Assembly (NCBI RefSeq): GCF_015710975.1 | Contig: NZ_CP049783.1 | Location: forward strand, 310,001 to 374,000 | Length of the DNA: 64,000 nucleotides | Direction of reading: 5' to 3' | Source: Paenibacillus polymyxa | GTDB taxonomy: Bacteria > Bacillota > Bacilli > Paenibacillales > Paenibacillaceae | Shown here: positions 17,544 through 27,431 of the stretch, in pieces | How positions within the stretch are numbered: the first letter of the stretch is position 1 | Layout of the letters: each line of letters opens with the position of its first letter | Translations under genes and position numbers: made by a program | Notes under the pieces: model-generated | What the model was told of the DNA's origin: nothing | Seen by the model: the letters and a program-made list of their open reading frames with translations, nothing else | The model's database searches: none

Positions 17544-17968
17544 AAAAATCGTTTCCTAATTTCTGGTGGGGGGATCTGACATTGATCCTCTTCATCCTTG
17601 CCAAACCAACGATATCGGTTACGAGCTACCCAGTTATAGACTGCGTTGCGCACAAAGCGGGGAATCAAGATGAATACATAAGCCAGCGGATATGGAAAAC
17701 GAAGGCGTTTGGCAATCCGTAAAGCTGCAGTTGACCTTGTATAATACGTACCGTCTTCAATCAGCACGAATGTATCCAGTTGATCTGTAGACAGTCCACC
17801 TGCACGTAAAAGTTCTTGTCCTGCCTCGGATTGCAGGGAACCAAAATGGAATATTCCCTTAGGATCACGTTTGATAATGAAGCGGGTTGCTCCCTGACAA
17901 AAGTGGCATACCCCATCCACCAATACAATGGAATGTTCGATATGGATATGACTAGACTGGTTCATCAA
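17540..17968 (-). CDS. DCC-family thiol-disulfide oxidoreductase (DUF393)
   Basis: This 142-aa protein has the DGVCHFC motif near residue 18 that names the DCC family (D-x-x-C-x-x-C), a probable thioredoxin-like fold. Conserved downstream stretches include FHFGSLQSEAG and a C-terminal YNWVARNRYRWFG. The start is TTG 17968 or the adjacent ATG 17965, with GGAGGTG upstream. It is a single gene with no obvious partner; the substrate is unknown. Confidence 0.87.
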   Translation of the reverse strand: MMNQSSHIHIEHSIVLVDGVCHFCQGATRFIIKRDPKGIFHFGSLQSEAGQELLRAGGLSTDQLDTFVLIEDGTYYTRSTAALRIAKRLRFPYPLAYVFILIPRFVRNAVYNWVARNRYRWFGKDEEDQCQIPPPEIRKRFF

Positions 17969-18027
17969 CGTACTTCACCTCCACAGAGAAATCAACGGCA
18001 TGAAAACGCAACGATTCAATTATAAAC

Positions 18028-18056
18028 AAAAAAACGTCGAAAATATCCGACGCTTG
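18028..18056 (-). terminator. Small intrinsic terminator
   Basis: Minus strand GCGTCGGATATTTTCGACG followed by T7 lies downstream of the small gene ending at 18091. The stem is only 5 bp. Confidence 0.5.
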
Positions 18057-18090
18057 TCTAGAACTGTATAATCCTTACCTGTTCGAAAAA

Positions 18091-18366
18091 CTAGCTCAAT
18101 GCTTTCTCAAACAGCTGTTTAGCATTAATTTGCTCTAAAAACTCTTCATGGAACTGATCCATACACTTGCAGATAAAATCCTTATGGCATACCGGGCAAG
18201 GTGTCGTTAGCAGTCGACTAATATTCGTCAAAGTCCACTCCGGATTACGTTGAGAAAAAACGCGGCACTCCGTTCCATCGGCCAAACTCATTTTAAACTC
18301 ATAAAGCCCTTCCTTTTCGTTGCTACCAGCCAGCGTGAAATTAACAATATTCGGTCTGTAAGACAT
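18091..18366 (-). CDS. Small protein with paired Cys motifs, unknown function
   Basis: This encodes about 91 aa. The C-terminal half contains PCPVCHKDFICKCMDQF, so four Cys that could bind zinc, and the N-terminal half is a beta-rich stretch (IVNFTLAGSNEKEGLYEFKM). No membrane segment is visible. The start at 18366 (ATG) follows GGGTGA; ATG 18369 is adjacent, and the frame stays open up to 18417 without a better start. I do not recognise the family. Nearby genes give no clear hint. Confidence 0.6.
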   Translation of the reverse strand: MSYRPNIVNFTLAGSNEKEGLYEFKMSLADGTECRVFSQRNPEWTLTNISRLLTTPCPVCHKDFICKCMDQFHEEFLEQINAKQLFEKALS

Positions 18367-18540
18367 CATATCACCCGTATTTTTCAAATTTGTTTCGTAC
18401 CTGATGACCAGAATCACCTATGACATCTTAATGAATTTTGGCGGTGATGTCAAATGGTCGTACATATCAGCGGATCAAGATTTAGGTGCAAAAGCCGCCG
18501 ATCCATCGGCGGCCATGTGTGAGATCTTTAAAAAATGCGG

Positions 18541-18960
18541 TCAAATGACGTTGAGTTCAACATCAATATTACCGCGAGTGGCTTTGGAGTACGGACAAAA
18601 ATCATGTGCTTGGCGTGCCAAATCTTCCGCCTGAGAACGCTCAATCCCCGGTATCTTTACATCCAGACGCACTGCCAACTGGAAGCCGCCGTCGCTTGGG
18701 TCCTTACCGATCGATACGTGGCTGGTGACCTCTACATTGTCCACCTTTACCTTGGCTTTGCGGGCCACATTCGCCAACGCACTCTCATAGCATGCGCCAT
18801 AGCCTGCCGCAAACAATTGCTCCGGATTCGTAGCATCTCCACCTGCGCCACCCAGTTCCTTCGGTGTGCTCAGCTTATGCTTCAATACCCCGTCTGAAGA
18901 AGCCACTGAACCATCTCTTCCACCATGTACCGTTGCTGATGCTGTGTATAAAGCTTCCAT
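18541..18960 (-). CDS. ohr: Organic hydroperoxide resistance protein Ohr
   Basis: This 139-aa OsmC/Ohr family thiol peroxidase reduces organic hydroperoxides, normally with lipoylated proteins as reductant. The two redox cysteines are in GYGACYESAL (about residue 52) and HDFCPYSKAT (about 116). The Ohr subgroup is indicated by its length and GGRDG/FAAGYGACYE. The ATG at 18960 is supported by AAGGAGAG upstream; the longer frame to 18993 is not. No clear OhrR box is visible before this gene, although one is seen before the peroxidase gene at 28949. Confidence 0.92.
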   Translation of the reverse strand: MEALYTASATVHGGRDGSVASSDGVLKHKLSTPKELGGAGGDATNPEQLFAAGYGACYESALANVARKAKVKVDNVEVTSHVSIGKDPSDGGFQLAVRLDVKIPGIERSQAEDLARQAHDFCPYSKATRGNIDVELNVI

Positions 18961-19103
18961 GATTTCATCTCTCCTTCTCCATCTTATTTGCATTCCGCAG
19001 GAATCCTCATCATGTTAATACATGATTTCCTTCTCGTATGTACTTTAAACGAGCCACGCAAAATGAATCATTTCAAAAGGGATAATAACCCTTTTATTTA
19101 CCG

Positions 19104-19226
19104 TTTAGTTCCACTTCTTTTATGTTTACACTATATGTTATAAGCCCCTAACTTGATGAGCCGCCTACACTTAGAAAATTCAAAACGACCAAGCTGCCCC
19201 TTGAGAGCAATATGGCTTGGTTTTTT
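19104..19226 (+). ncRNA. Candidate short transcript ending in a strong terminator
   Basis: A promoter-like pair TTTAGT (19104-19109) and TACACT (19127-19132), spacer 17, precedes about 60 nt without an open frame. A hairpin CCAAGC/GGCTTGG followed by T6 ends near 19226. No plus-strand gene upstream needs this terminator. The region 18994-19386 holds nothing else except the mntH promoter and a weak AAAAGGG/CCCTTTT hairpin near 19075. Confidence 0.3.
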
Positions 19227-19303
19227 CCATTGTTTAGTTTTAATTAAGATGGCCAATTGCTTCAAAAATACGATAAATTTGCTTAACCACATAAAAGTTG
19301 CAC

Positions 19304-19333
19304 TAGACAAAAACTATTGTGGGTGTACAATAG
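19304..19333 (+). promoter_or_regulatory. mntH promoter with overlapping inverted repeat
   Basis: TAGACA (19304-19309) and TACAAT (19326-19331) are 16 nt apart. The perfect inverted repeat CTATTGT (19314-19320) / ACAATAG (19327-19333) covers the spacer and -10 box, the position of a repressor operator. Confidence 0.55.
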
Positions 19334-19395
19334 GGATAACGCAATCGCTATGTCACTAATAATATATTTCAATATGAACAAAGAAGGTGAAGCGT

Positions 19396-20715
19396 ATGAA
19401 AAATTCAAAGGGCAACTTCGCGGAAATCGCTTCACTATCGGAAGTGAATCGTTCTTTGAGCGTTCCGAAGGATGGCACCTGGTTTCGGAAGTTTCTTGCC
19501 TTTGCTGGACCAGGCTATATGGTCGCTGTCGGCTATATGGACCCTGGCAACTGGGCTACAGACATCGCTGGGGGATCAAAATTCGGCTATACACTGCTTA
19601 GTGTCATTCTAATCTCCAACCTGATGGCCATTCTGCTGCAAGCCTTATCTGGCAAGCTCGGTATTGCTACAGGTAAAGATTTGGCTCAAATGTGCCGTGA
19701 TGCTTACAGTCGTCCTGTCGCGATCGGCTTATGGCTTTTATGCGAAATTGCCATTGCAGCCATGGATTTGGCCGAGGTCATCGGTTCAGCCATTGCACTG
19801 AAGCTGCTGTTCGGTCTCCCGTTGCTATACGGAGTCATCATTACCGCATTTGATGTTATGCTCATTTTGCTGCTGCAAAATAAAGGTTTCCGGGCATTGG
19901 AAACACTCGTCATTGTATTAATGGCCACGATTGCCGGCTGTTTTGGCATTAATCTCATTTTGGCACAACCGGAATGGGGCGGTGTATTGGGTGGCTTTGT
20001 ACCGGACTCACAAATATTGACGAATCCAAGCATGCTGTATATTGCCATCGGTATTATGGGAGCTACTGTAATGCCACATAACCTGTATCTGCATTCTTCT
20101 ATTGTACAAACTCGCAAATATGAGCAGACATCAGCAGGTAAACGGGAAGCTATTACATTTGCAACTTGGGATTCCAGTATAGCGCTCATGTTCGCTCTAT
20201 TCATTAATGCAGCCATCTTGATCGTAGCAGCTGCCGTGTTCCATACAGCAGGAAGAACAGATGTAGCAGAGATTAGTGATGCCTATTATCTGCTTTCGCC
20301 ATTACTGGGAACCACACTTGCGAGCATACTGTTTGGAGTGGCATTACTCGCCTCAGGTCAAAACTCGACCGTGACAGGTACTTTAGCCGGACAAATCGTG
20401 ATGGAGGGCTTCTTGAACCTTCGTCTCTCACCTTGGTTGCGTCGTTTGGTGACCCGCCTTATTGCAATTATTCCGGCAGTCATCGTCACTGCGATTGCAG
20501 GTGAAAAAGGTGCAGAAGAGCTACTTGTGCTAAGTCAGGTTATTTTATCCATCCAGCTCCCTTTTGCCATCATTCCATTACTGCTCTTTACCAGTGACAA
20601 AAAGATTATGGGTGAATTTGCAAATAAAATGTGGCAAAAAGTAATAACCTGGATCGTGACTGCTGTCATCATTATCTTGAATGTAGTCCTCATTATTCAG
20701 ACAATTACAGGTTGA
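19396..20715 (+). CDS. mntH: NRAMP-family Mn2+/H+ symporter MntH
   Basis: This 439-aa membrane protein with about 11 transmembrane helices imports Mn2+ (and Fe2+) with protons. The NRAMP signature is clear: [17 protein letters not shown] (helix 1 metal-site DPGN) and [17 protein letters not shown] (helix 6 MPH). The ATG at 19396 is preceded by AAGAAGGTGAAG; the GTG at 19387 is part of that site. It stands alone, with its own promoter and a perfect 15-bp-stem terminator. It is the second manganese uptake route in the window after mntABCD. Confidence 0.95.
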   Translation: MKNSKGNFAEIASLSEVNRSLSVPKDGTWFRKFLAFAGPGYMVAVGYMDPGNWATDIAGGSKFGYTLLSVILISNLMAILLQALSGKLGIATGKDLAQMCRDAYSRPVAIGLWLLCEIAIAAMDLAEVIGSAIALKLLFGLPLLYGVIITAFDVMLILLLQNKGFRALETLVIVLMATIAGCFGINLILAQPEWGGVLGGFVPDSQILTNPSMLYIAIGIMGATVMPHNLYLHSSIVQTRKYEQTSAGKREAITFATWDSSIALMFALFINAAILIVAAAVFHTAGRTDVAEISDAYYLLSPLLGTTLASILFGVALLASGQNSTVTGTLAGQIVMEGFLNLRLSPWLRRLVTRLIAIIPAVIVTAIAGEKGAEELLVLSQVILSIQLPFAIIPLLLFTSDKKIMGEFANKMWQKVITWIVTAVIIILNVVLIIQTITG

Positions 20716-20740
20716 CAGACTGTTTGCAAGTAACCAATAA

Positions 20741-20789
20741 AAAAAGAGGTATTCCTGGAGTCCAAAATAGCCATGGAATACCTCTTTTT
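20741..20789. terminator. Bidirectional terminator after mntH
   Basis: AAAAAGAGGTATTCC (20741-20755) pairs perfectly with GGAATACCTCTTTTT (20775-20789). Confidence 0.92.
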
Positions 20790-20922
20790 ATTCATTTATT
20801 TTTCCAATATGCTTAGAATCAACGCTGCATTCTGTTCAACAAAAAACATAATACCTACTGTTTCTTTCGTATATTTACGGCTCTCTGTTTTTGTAAACCT
20901 ATACATCATTGGATTGTAATGA

Positions 20923-20959
20923 TATAATCCGACTATAATCCTTTACTAAATATTTAGTA
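20923..20959 (+). promoter_or_regulatory. padR promoter region with 16-bp palindrome
   Basis: Two TATAAT boxes (20923-20928 and 20934-20939) are followed by the perfect palindrome TACTAAATATTTAGTA (20944-20959), 40 nt before the padR start. This is a likely autorepression operator. Confidence 0.55.
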
Positions 20960-20998
20960 TAAAACATTTAGCAATAAAGTTATGGAGGAGATATCATC

Positions 20999-21541
20999 TT
21001 GAGTACGACACGTGTAATGGTTCTTGGGCTCTTGCTACAATACGGAGCAATGTCTGGATATGAAATACAACAGAAAATGCAATCAGCACAAACGGATAAA
21101 TGGGCTTATGTGCAACCAGCTTCCATATATCACGCCTTAAAAAAACTGGACTCAGAAGGTATTGTGCGTTTAGAAACATTGGAACAGACAGGGAATCGGT
21201 CTAAAGCTATATATGCTATTACGGAGACTGGAAAAGGCGAGTTTAGTCGGCTTTTAATAGAATCATTTAAAGAAACTTCTGTTGTGTTTCCAACAGCCCT
21301 GTACACAGCTTTGACTTTTATGGATGAGGCTGGCCTCCATGAAATAGAAGAAGCTTTAAGTTTTCAGCATCAAGCCATTGAAAAAATTTATAAAGAAATG
21401 AAATTAGGTCAGGAACAAAAAGCTGAACTTATGGATATCCCTGTAAACGTCATGTTAATTTTCAAAAATATTTATGATCAATGCGAGCTGCAATTAAAAT
21501 TTGTTAAGCAAATTAAAGAGGAAATCAGAAGAAACTTATAG
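20999..21541 (+). CDS. PadR family transcriptional regulator
   Basis: This 180-aa protein has an N-terminal winged helix-turn-helix typical of PadR (residues 1-80: LGLLLQYGAMSGYEIQQKM, then VQPASIYHALKKLDSEGIV) and a C-terminal helical dimerisation domain. The start is TTG with GGAGGAG about 9 nt upstream. It lies 9 nt before the MFS gene, so the two form an operon. By analogy with LmrR-type systems it should repress the exporter and itself through the palindrome at 20944-20959 until a ligand binds. Confidence 0.9.
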   Translation: MSTTRVMVLGLLLQYGAMSGYEIQQKMQSAQTDKWAYVQPASIYHALKKLDSEGIVRLETLEQTGNRSKAIYAITETGKGEFSRLLIESFKETSVVFPTALYTALTFMDEAGLHEIEEALSFQHQAIEKIYKEMKLGQEQKAELMDIPVNVMLIFKNIYDQCELQLKFVKQIKEEIRRNL

Positions 21542-21550
21542 GAGGATGTA

Positions 21551-22762
21551 ATGATGAAAATGAGTAAAGGAGCGCACTATAAACAAAAAGCTGCTCTAAC
21601 GGTTGTCGGATTAGCTGTGTTCATTGACATGTTAATCTATGGATTAGTCGTCCCCATTTTGCCAAGATACGCAGATTCTCTTGGAGCCACTCAAACCGAA
21701 ATTGGATTTTTGTTCAGCAGTTATGCAATTGCACTGTTTATAGCTACTCCTATTTTTGGTCTGTTAACGGATCGGATTGGGAGAAAGACTCCTCTGTTAT
21801 GGGGGTTAATTGGACTCATAGCTTCCACTTTAATGTTCGCCATAGCCCACACCTTCTGGCTGCTTGTACTGGCACGTGCTCTTCAAGGGGTCGCAGCCGC
21901 AATGACCTGGACAGCAGGGCTCGCTCTGCTGGCTGAGCTATACCCATCTGAAGAACGCGGCAAAGCCATGGGCTTGGCGTTATCTGGGCAAGCCGCTGGA
22001 ACCCTTCTCGGACCGACAATAGGCGGTTGGTTGTATCAATGGGGAAGTTACCAACTCCCTTTTTACTTTGCCATCGCATTGGCTGTCGTTGATGCTATAC
22101 TTCGATTAGTACTCCTGCACGATATTCCGGAAGAAAAAAATGAAAAGTACGTATCTCCTTTTTCGTTCATGAAAAATAAAGATTTGCTTTTGGTTATCGG
22201 GGTTGTAATTATCGGTGCATCCGTCCCAAGCGTACTTGAGCCAACATTACCGTTACACCTGCAGCACAATTTTAGCGCTAATCCAGGAGTTATTGGACTG
22301 TTATTTGCTATTCCCACACTTGCTTATGGCCTGGCAACCCCCTTTATAGGTCAATTCTCCAGCAAGATCGGCTATAAAAATGGAATTCTCCTCGGTCTAC
22401 TTATGGTATCCATTGCTCTTCCTCTAACTGCACTTCCAGCAATATTATCACTTCAAGCTGTTATTTTAGCTGTTTTAGGAGTTAGCATGGGTATGGTTCT
22501 TGCTCCCTGCTTACCTCAACTTGCTGATATTTCTCAACGAAGTGGAATTCATTCTTATGGAATTACTTTTGCTCTCTATAACACGGCATACTCGATTGGT
22601 CTAATGATCGGCCCTATTTTGAGCAGTACTCTCACCGATTTAATGAATATTAAATTATCTTACTTAGTCATTGGTATGATTGTATTAATATACATGTTGG
22701 TACTCGCTTCAGCCTTAAGGAAAGCCAAAAATTCATCAAACAATATAAAACTAAGTAAATAA
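21551..22762 (+). CDS. MFS drug exporter, DHA1 type
   Basis: This 403-aa protein has 12 probable membrane helices. Antiporter motif A is seen as GLLTDRIGRKTPLL after helix 2, and a motif-C-like GPTIGGWLY in helix 5, both typical of proton-driven drug efflux (TetA/Bmr-like). It contains a basic loop between helices 6 and 7 (EEKNEKYVSPFSFMKNK). ATG 21551 has AGGAGG just upstream. It is co-transcribed with the PadR gene. The substrate cannot be told from sequence. Confidence 0.88.
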   Translation: MMKMSKGAHYKQKAALTVVGLAVFIDMLIYGLVVPILPRYADSLGATQTEIGFLFSSYAIALFIATPIFGLLTDRIGRKTPLLWGLIGLIASTLMFAIAHTFWLLVLARALQGVAAAMTWTAGLALLAELYPSEERGKAMGLALSGQAAGTLLGPTIGGWLYQWGSYQLPFYFAIALAVVDAILRLVLLHDIPEEKNEKYVSPFSFMKNKDLLLVIGVVIIGASVPSVLEPTLPLHLQHNFSANPGVIGLLFAIPTLAYGLATPFIGQFSSKIGYKNGILLGLLMVSIALPLTALPAILSLQAVILAVLGVSMGMVLAPCLPQLADISQRSGIHSYGITFALYNTAYSIGLMIGPILSSTLTDLMNIKLSYLVIGMIVLIYMLVLASALRKAKNSSNNIKLSK

Positions 22763-22843
22763 GTAAACAACAAATTCATATCACCTATAAGAAATAAAAT
22801 ACTTCCTTTGCAGCTATCCATCCCAGAGCACCCTAACCCATAG

Positions 22844-22885
22844 AAAAAGGTATCCCCCAAGCTTATCGCTCAGGGATACCTTTTT
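22844..22885. terminator. Bidirectional terminator between the MFS gene and kdpC
   Basis: AAAAAGGTATCCC (22844-22856) pairs with GGGATACCTTTTT (22873-22885). It serves the convergent transcripts. Confidence 0.92.
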
Positions 22886-22891
22886 CACCAT

Positions 22892-23620
22892 CTATGACTT
22901 AACTGGCTTTACCTTCATTAGCGCTTCAAGTGCGAGATTCAGCTTGAGTACGTTCACACGCGGCTCGCCGAACACCCCGGCGCTGCGGCCTTCTGTCTGC
23001 TCCTGCACCAGCGCCTTCAGCTGGTCCTGCCCAATTCCCGTCAAGCCGCTAATACGTGGAATTTGAGCCTGTGCCGCCTGTGGCGAGATGTGCGGGTCCA
23101 GACCAGAGCCGGAGTTCGTAATCAGGTCCAATGGAACCTGACTGACGGGTACATCCGGGTTATGCTTCTGCCAATCCGCAATAGATTCCTTGATCCGCTG
23201 CACCAATGCCGGGTTCGAGGGTGCGTAGTTACTTGAGCCTGAACCAGCCCCATTATAATCGATACTTGATACCCGACCTTGAAAAAACGCCGGATTGGCA
23301 AAGGACTGTCCAATCAGCTCAGAGCCGACCACCCGCCCCCCCGTGTCACGAAGCATACTGCCGTTTGCTTGCCGTGGAAACAGGACTTGCGCCACTCCTG
23401 TGCTGACCAGCGGGTATGCCAAACCGCACAATAGGATCATTAGCACAGAAGTTCGCAAAGCCACTCCAATAACCGTGCTTCCTCGCATCTCTTGTCTCTC
23501 CGGTTGATTTTCCGGCACTGCCTCCGTTCCTGTACGCTTGTTATGATCTTGTCCGCCAGATCCGGCTTTCTCATGTGCAGCAAACCTGCGTCCAGACAAC
23601 ATCCGATAAAAACCACTCAT
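22892..23620 (-). CDS. kdpC: Potassium-transporting ATPase subunit KdpC
   Basis: This 242-aa protein is the single-span periplasm-facing subunit of the high-affinity K+ pump KdpFABC. A membrane helix near residues 50-70 (LRTSVLMILLCGLAYPLVSTG) is followed by conserved stretches GSELIGQSF, FQGRVSS, NLGPSNPAL-like NYAPSNPAL, SGSGLDPHISP and VNVLKLNLAL. The first 45 residues are a hydrophilic extension longer than in most KdpC (about 190 aa). The ATG at 23620 has AAAGGGTGAG upstream and is 20 nt past kdpB; the frame is open to 23686 but that overlaps kdpB. Confidence 0.93.
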   Translation of the reverse strand: MSGFYRMLSGRRFAAHEKAGSGGQDHNKRTGTEAVPENQPERQEMRGSTVIGVALRTSVLMILLCGLAYPLVSTGVAQVLFPRQANGSMLRDTGGRVVGSELIGQSFANPAFFQGRVSSIDYNGAGSGSSNYAPSNPALVQRIKESIADWQKHNPDVPVSQVPLDLITNSGSGLDPHISPQAAQAQIPRISGLTGIGQDQLKALVQEQTEGRSAGVFGEPRVNVLKLNLALEALMKVKPVKS

Positions 23621-23639
23621 GTCGCTCACCCTTTCTGCA

Positions 23640-25670
23640 CTAAATCCACAAATGTACCAGCAAATCAATGGCCTTAATGCCGACAAACGGTACCACCATA
23701 CCGCCTAGACCATAAATCAGTAAATTCCGTCCCAATAGCCGATCCGAGCTCATTGGCTTATACTTTACACCCTTCATTGCCAGCGGAATCAGAAGTGGAA
23801 TAATGACTGCATTAAAAATAAGCGCCGATAAAATAGCCGATAACGGGGAGCCCAGCCTCATGACGTTCAATGCACCCATTTGCGGAATAGCCAGCATGAA
23901 CATCGCCGGGATAATGGCAAAATATTTAGCCACATCGTTCGCAATACTGAACGTTGTCAATGCCCCACGTGTCATAAGCAGCTGCTTACCGATGGCGACC
24001 ACCTCAATAATTTTGGACGGATCAGAATCCAGGTCCACCATATTAGCAGCTTCCTTGGCCGCGACTGTGCCGCTATTCATGGCAAGACCGACATCTGCCT
24101 GCGCCAGCGCCGGCGCATCATTGGTACCATCCCCGGTCATGGCTACCAGCTTGCCCTGTTCCTGCTCACGGCGGATAACCGCGATTTTGTCCTCCGGCTT
24201 GCTCTCAGCTACAAAGTCGTCCACTCCCGCTTCCCGTGCAATGGTAGCTGCTGTCAGCGGATTATCACCTGTACACATAATCGTGCGGATGCCCATTTCC
24301 CGGAGCTGATCAAAGCGCTCCTTCATGCCCGGCTTCACCGTATCCTTCAAATAAATAATGCCGTATATCCGATCATCCAGCGCCACTGCCAGCGGTGTCC
24401 CCCCTTCTGCGGCTACCTGATTCGCTTTTTCCTCCAAATCGGTCGGAACACTGCCTTTTTGCGATACAACCCACTGCCGGACAGAGTCCACGGCGCCTTT
24501 GCGTACTCTTCGTCCATCAGCGAGATCCAGACCACTCATCCGGGTTTCTGCCTTGAACTCGATAAAGGTTCCACCTGCTGCCAAGGATTCATCCAGCGTG
24601 TATTCCTGCTTACGCATCAATTCCAGTACCGAGCGTCCCTCAGGCGTCTCATCCTTTAGTGAACTCATCGCCGCCCATTTCGCTAGCTCTGCCTTTTCTA
24701 TACCATCTACAACCACGAATTCACTCGCCATCCGGTTACCGAAGGTGATGGTACCCGTTTTATCTAGAATCATCGTATTGATGTCCCCGGATGCTTCTAC
24801 CGCCTTGCCTGACATGGCCAGCACGTTAAACTGGGTAACTCGGTCCATACCAGCAATCCCAATGGCCGACAAAAGCCCGCCAATCGTGGTCGGAATCAGA
24901 CAGACCAGCAACGAAATCAGCACGGGGACAGGCAAATCAATCTTAAAATGACGGGCTATCGGGGCCAGTGTCACCACCACAATGAGAAAAATAATCGTTA
25001 AGCTAATCAGCAATGTATTCAGCGCAATTTCATTTGGCGTTTTTTGCCGCTGTGCACCTTCCACGAGCGAAATCATTTTATCAATAAACGTTTCACCCGG
25101 CTCAGTCGTAATCCGCACCTTAATGCGGTCACTGACTACCCGCGTCCCGCCAGTTACCGAGCAAAAATCACCGCCCGATTCCTTAATGACCGGAGCTGAT
25201 TCTCCCGTAATTGCAGATTCGTCTACCGAGGCTAGGCCTTCAATAACCTCACCATCGCTTGGAATCATTTCGCCCTGAGAGACGATTACCACGTCACCTT
25301 TACGCAATGCTGTTGAGCTGACCACCTGAATCTCATTCCCGACGAGCTTATTAGCTTGTGAGTCCTGCTTCGATTTTTTCAAGGAAGCAGCTTGTGCTTT
25401 CCCCCGTCCCTCCGCGAGCGCTTCAGCAAAGTTAGCAAAAAGCAGCGTGAACAACAAAATAATAAATACAGCCAAGTTAAAGCCCATTTCCTTGCCGGTT
25501 CCAAAATAACCGGGAAGCAGTAGCATGAGCAGTACGACCAATGTACCGATCTCCACGACGAACATGACAGGATTTTTCATCATGATCATCGGATTTAATT
25601 TGATAAAGCTATCCTTGACCGCCTGCTTCAAGATGCTTCTATCCAGCATGCGTTTGCGTTGTTCCTTCAT
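23640..25670 (-). CDS. kdpB: Potassium-transporting ATPase subunit KdpB
   Basis: This P-type ATPase subunit (676 aa from ATG 25670; a TTG at 25676 is also possible) hydrolyses ATP to drive K+ uptake by KdpA. It shows the TGES actuator loop (near residue 157), the phosphorylation site DKTGTIT (Asp about 303) and [16 protein letters not shown] near the C-terminal third. The Kdp-specific [15 protein letters not shown] segment in helix 4 is also visible. Length fits the family. It lies between kdpA and kdpC on one transcript. Confidence 0.97.
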   Translation of the reverse strand: MKEQRKRMLDRSILKQAVKDSFIKLNPMIMMKNPVMFVVEIGTLVVLLMLLLPGYFGTGKEMGFNLAVFIILLFTLLFANFAEALAEGRGKAQAASLKKSKQDSQANKLVGNEIQVVSSTALRKGDVVIVSQGEMIPSDGEVIEGLASVDESAITGESAPVIKESGGDFCSVTGGTRVVSDRIKVRITTEPGETFIDKMISLVEGAQRQKTPNEIALNTLLISLTIIFLIVVVTLAPIARHFKIDLPVPVLISLLVCLIPTTIGGLLSAIGIAGMDRVTQFNVLAMSGKAVEASGDINTMILDKTGTITFGNRMASEFVVVDGIEKAELAKWAAMSSLKDETPEGRSVLELMRKQEYTLDESLAAGGTFIEFKAETRMSGLDLADGRRVRKGAVDSVRQWVVSQKGSVPTDLEEKANQVAAEGGTPLAVALDDRIYGIIYLKDTVKPGMKERFDQLREMGIRTIMCTGDNPLTAATIAREAGVDDFVAESKPEDKIAVIRREQEQGKLVAMTGDGTNDAPALAQADVGLAMNSGTVAAKEAANMVDLDSDPSKIIEVVAIGKQLLMTRGALTTFSIANDVAKYFAIIPAMFMLAIPQMGALNVMRLGSPLSAILSALIFNAVIIPLLIPLAMKGVKYKPMSSDRLLGRNLLIYGLGGMVVPFVGIKAIDLLVHLWI

Positions 25671-25722
25671 GATCAAGCACCCCGTTCATCCATTCTCATT
25701 TTCCTTCTATGCTCATTCTTCA

Positions 25723-27399
25723 TCACATGGTCAAAAATTCAGCTACAGGACCCAGTACGATCACCGGCAAAAAGGTTAACGCACCAATCAACAGGACCAC
25801 TCCGATTAGGATGGCTCCAAACAGCTTGTTGTCCGTGCGCAGTGTACCCATCGTCACCGGGGTCGGCGCTTTGGCATTCAACGAAGCCGCCACAGCCAGC
25901 AATGCAATCATGGATACATATCGTCCAAAGAACATAACCGCACCTGTTGTAACATTCCAAAACACGTTGTTATCCGAAAGACCTTCAAATCCCGAGCCGT
26001 TATTTGCCGCAGATGATGCATATTCATAGAGCACCTGAGTCAACCCGTGATATCCGGGGTTAGAGACCGCATCATATCCCCAATGACTCATAAACGCAAG
26101 CGCAGTGGGAGCAAGAATAAGAAACGGATGTACCAAAATGGCAATTGCAATCAGCTTCATTTCCTTGCCTTCAATTTTCCTACCCATAAATTCCGGGGTT
26201 CTTCCGACCATCAGTCCGCATATAAACACTCCCAGAATCGCATACATCAGCATATTCATCAGCCCGACGCCCTTGCCGCCAAAAATGACGTTTAGCATCA
26301 TTTCTCCCAAAGCAGCCATACCACCTAGCGGGGTCAATGTATCATGCATATTATTGACCGAACCTGTCGTTGCCGCCGTTGTGACCGCAGTGAATAATGC
26401 CGATTGTCCAATGCCGAAACGAACCTCTTTCCCTTCCATGCTTCCCTGAGATGCATCCATACCCAGTGCCTGGATTAACGGATTACCTGTTTTCTCCGAC
26501 ACATACGTTATGGTTAGAAAAATAAGGAACAAGACCATCATCGAGCTGAAAATAATCCAGCCCTGCTTGCGATTACGGGCAAACAATCCAAATGTATACG
26601 GCAGCGAAGCCGGCATTACCCACATTGCCAAAATTTCCAGTACGTTCGTCCAAGGACTTGGATTCTCAAAAGGATGCGCAGAATTAGCTCCCGCAAAACC
26701 GCCCCCGTTCGTGCCCAAATGCTTGATGGATTCCAATGAGGCAATGGGTCCCATAGCAATCTGCTGCTGTGTACCACTTAAAGTCGTAATATCCGCCGTG
26801 GACTGTAGCGTCTGTGGTACTTTTAATCCCACCAGCACCAGCGTAAGTACAAAGGCAAGCGGCAGGAAAATCCGTATGTTGGCTTTAATAAAATCTTGAA
26901 AAAAATTACCCAGCCCTTCACCGCGCCGCGTCAATCCCCTCATAAAAGCCGCAGCAACCGAAAACCCCGAAGCAGCCGAAGTAAACATCATCATCGTGAC
27001 AAACGCCATCTGTGTCAGATACGTAAGCCCGCTTTCTCCGCTGTAATGTTGGAGATTCGTATTGGTCATAAAGCTGATTACTGTATTAAAGGCCAATGAT
27101 GCTTCCATATTACTGTTCCCAACCGGATTGCCCGGAAGTATAGCCTGCAAGCGCAATAGCAGGTAGCTGATCCCCACAAGCACCACATTGGTTGCAATGA
27201 AACTCATAGCATACGTGGTCCAGCGCATGCTGTCCTGTTTCTTCAAGCCTACAGCCTTATAAATCAGCTTTTCCGTTCCACCAAAAATACGATCCGTCCG
27301 ATTCGGTTCATTCGAGAATACGTGATACATATAGGTGCCCATCGGCTTTACCAAGAGCAACAATATGATGATCACAATCCCAATTTGCAGTAGCTCCAT
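25723..27399 (-). CDS. kdpA: Potassium-transporting ATPase subunit KdpA
   Basis: This 558-aa channel-like subunit related to Trk/Ktr proteins has about ten membrane helices. Selectivity-filter loops are seen as TNTNLQHYSGE (112-122) and GTNGGGFAGANSAHPFENP (229 onward), with further filter-like segments later. AAGGAGGAATAGAGG precedes the ATG. A 145-nt gap with an inverted repeat separates it from kdpF, unusual for this operon type. Confidence 0.97.
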   Translation of the reverse strand: MELLQIGIVIIILLLLVKPMGTYMYHVFSNEPNRTDRIFGGTEKLIYKAVGLKKQDSMRWTTYAMSFIATNVVLVGISYLLLRLQAILPGNPVGNSNMEASLAFNTVISFMTNTNLQHYSGESGLTYLTQMAFVTMMMFTSAASGFSVAAAFMRGLTRRGEGLGNFFQDFIKANIRIFLPLAFVLTLVLVGLKVPQTLQSTADITTLSGTQQQIAMGPIASLESIKHLGTNGGGFAGANSAHPFENPSPWTNVLEILAMWVMPASLPYTFGLFARNRKQGWIIFSSMMVLFLIFLTITYVSEKTGNPLIQALGMDASQGSMEGKEVRFGIGQSALFTAVTTAATTGSVNNMHDTLTPLGGMAALGEMMLNVIFGGKGVGLMNMLMYAILGVFICGLMVGRTPEFMGRKIEGKEMKLIAIAILVHPFLILAPTALAFMSHWGYDAVSNPGYHGLTQVLYEYASSAANNGSGFEGLSDNNVFWNVTTGAVMFFGRYVSMIALLAVAASLNAKAPTPVTMGTLRTDNKLFGAILIGVVLLIGALTFLPVIVLGPVAEFLTM

Positions 27400-27431
27400 C
27401 CTCTATTCCTCCTTAAAATGCTCCTGCATTT

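Noticed and set aside
18994..19395. A yybP-ykoY manganese riboswitch before mntH
   Set aside because: No GGGGAGUAG-type core is present; only a promoter, an inverted repeat and a terminator hairpin are seen.
23880..24951. Plus-strand frames of 150-259 aa across kdpB
   Set aside because: Antisense shadows of the conserved P-type ATPase gene.
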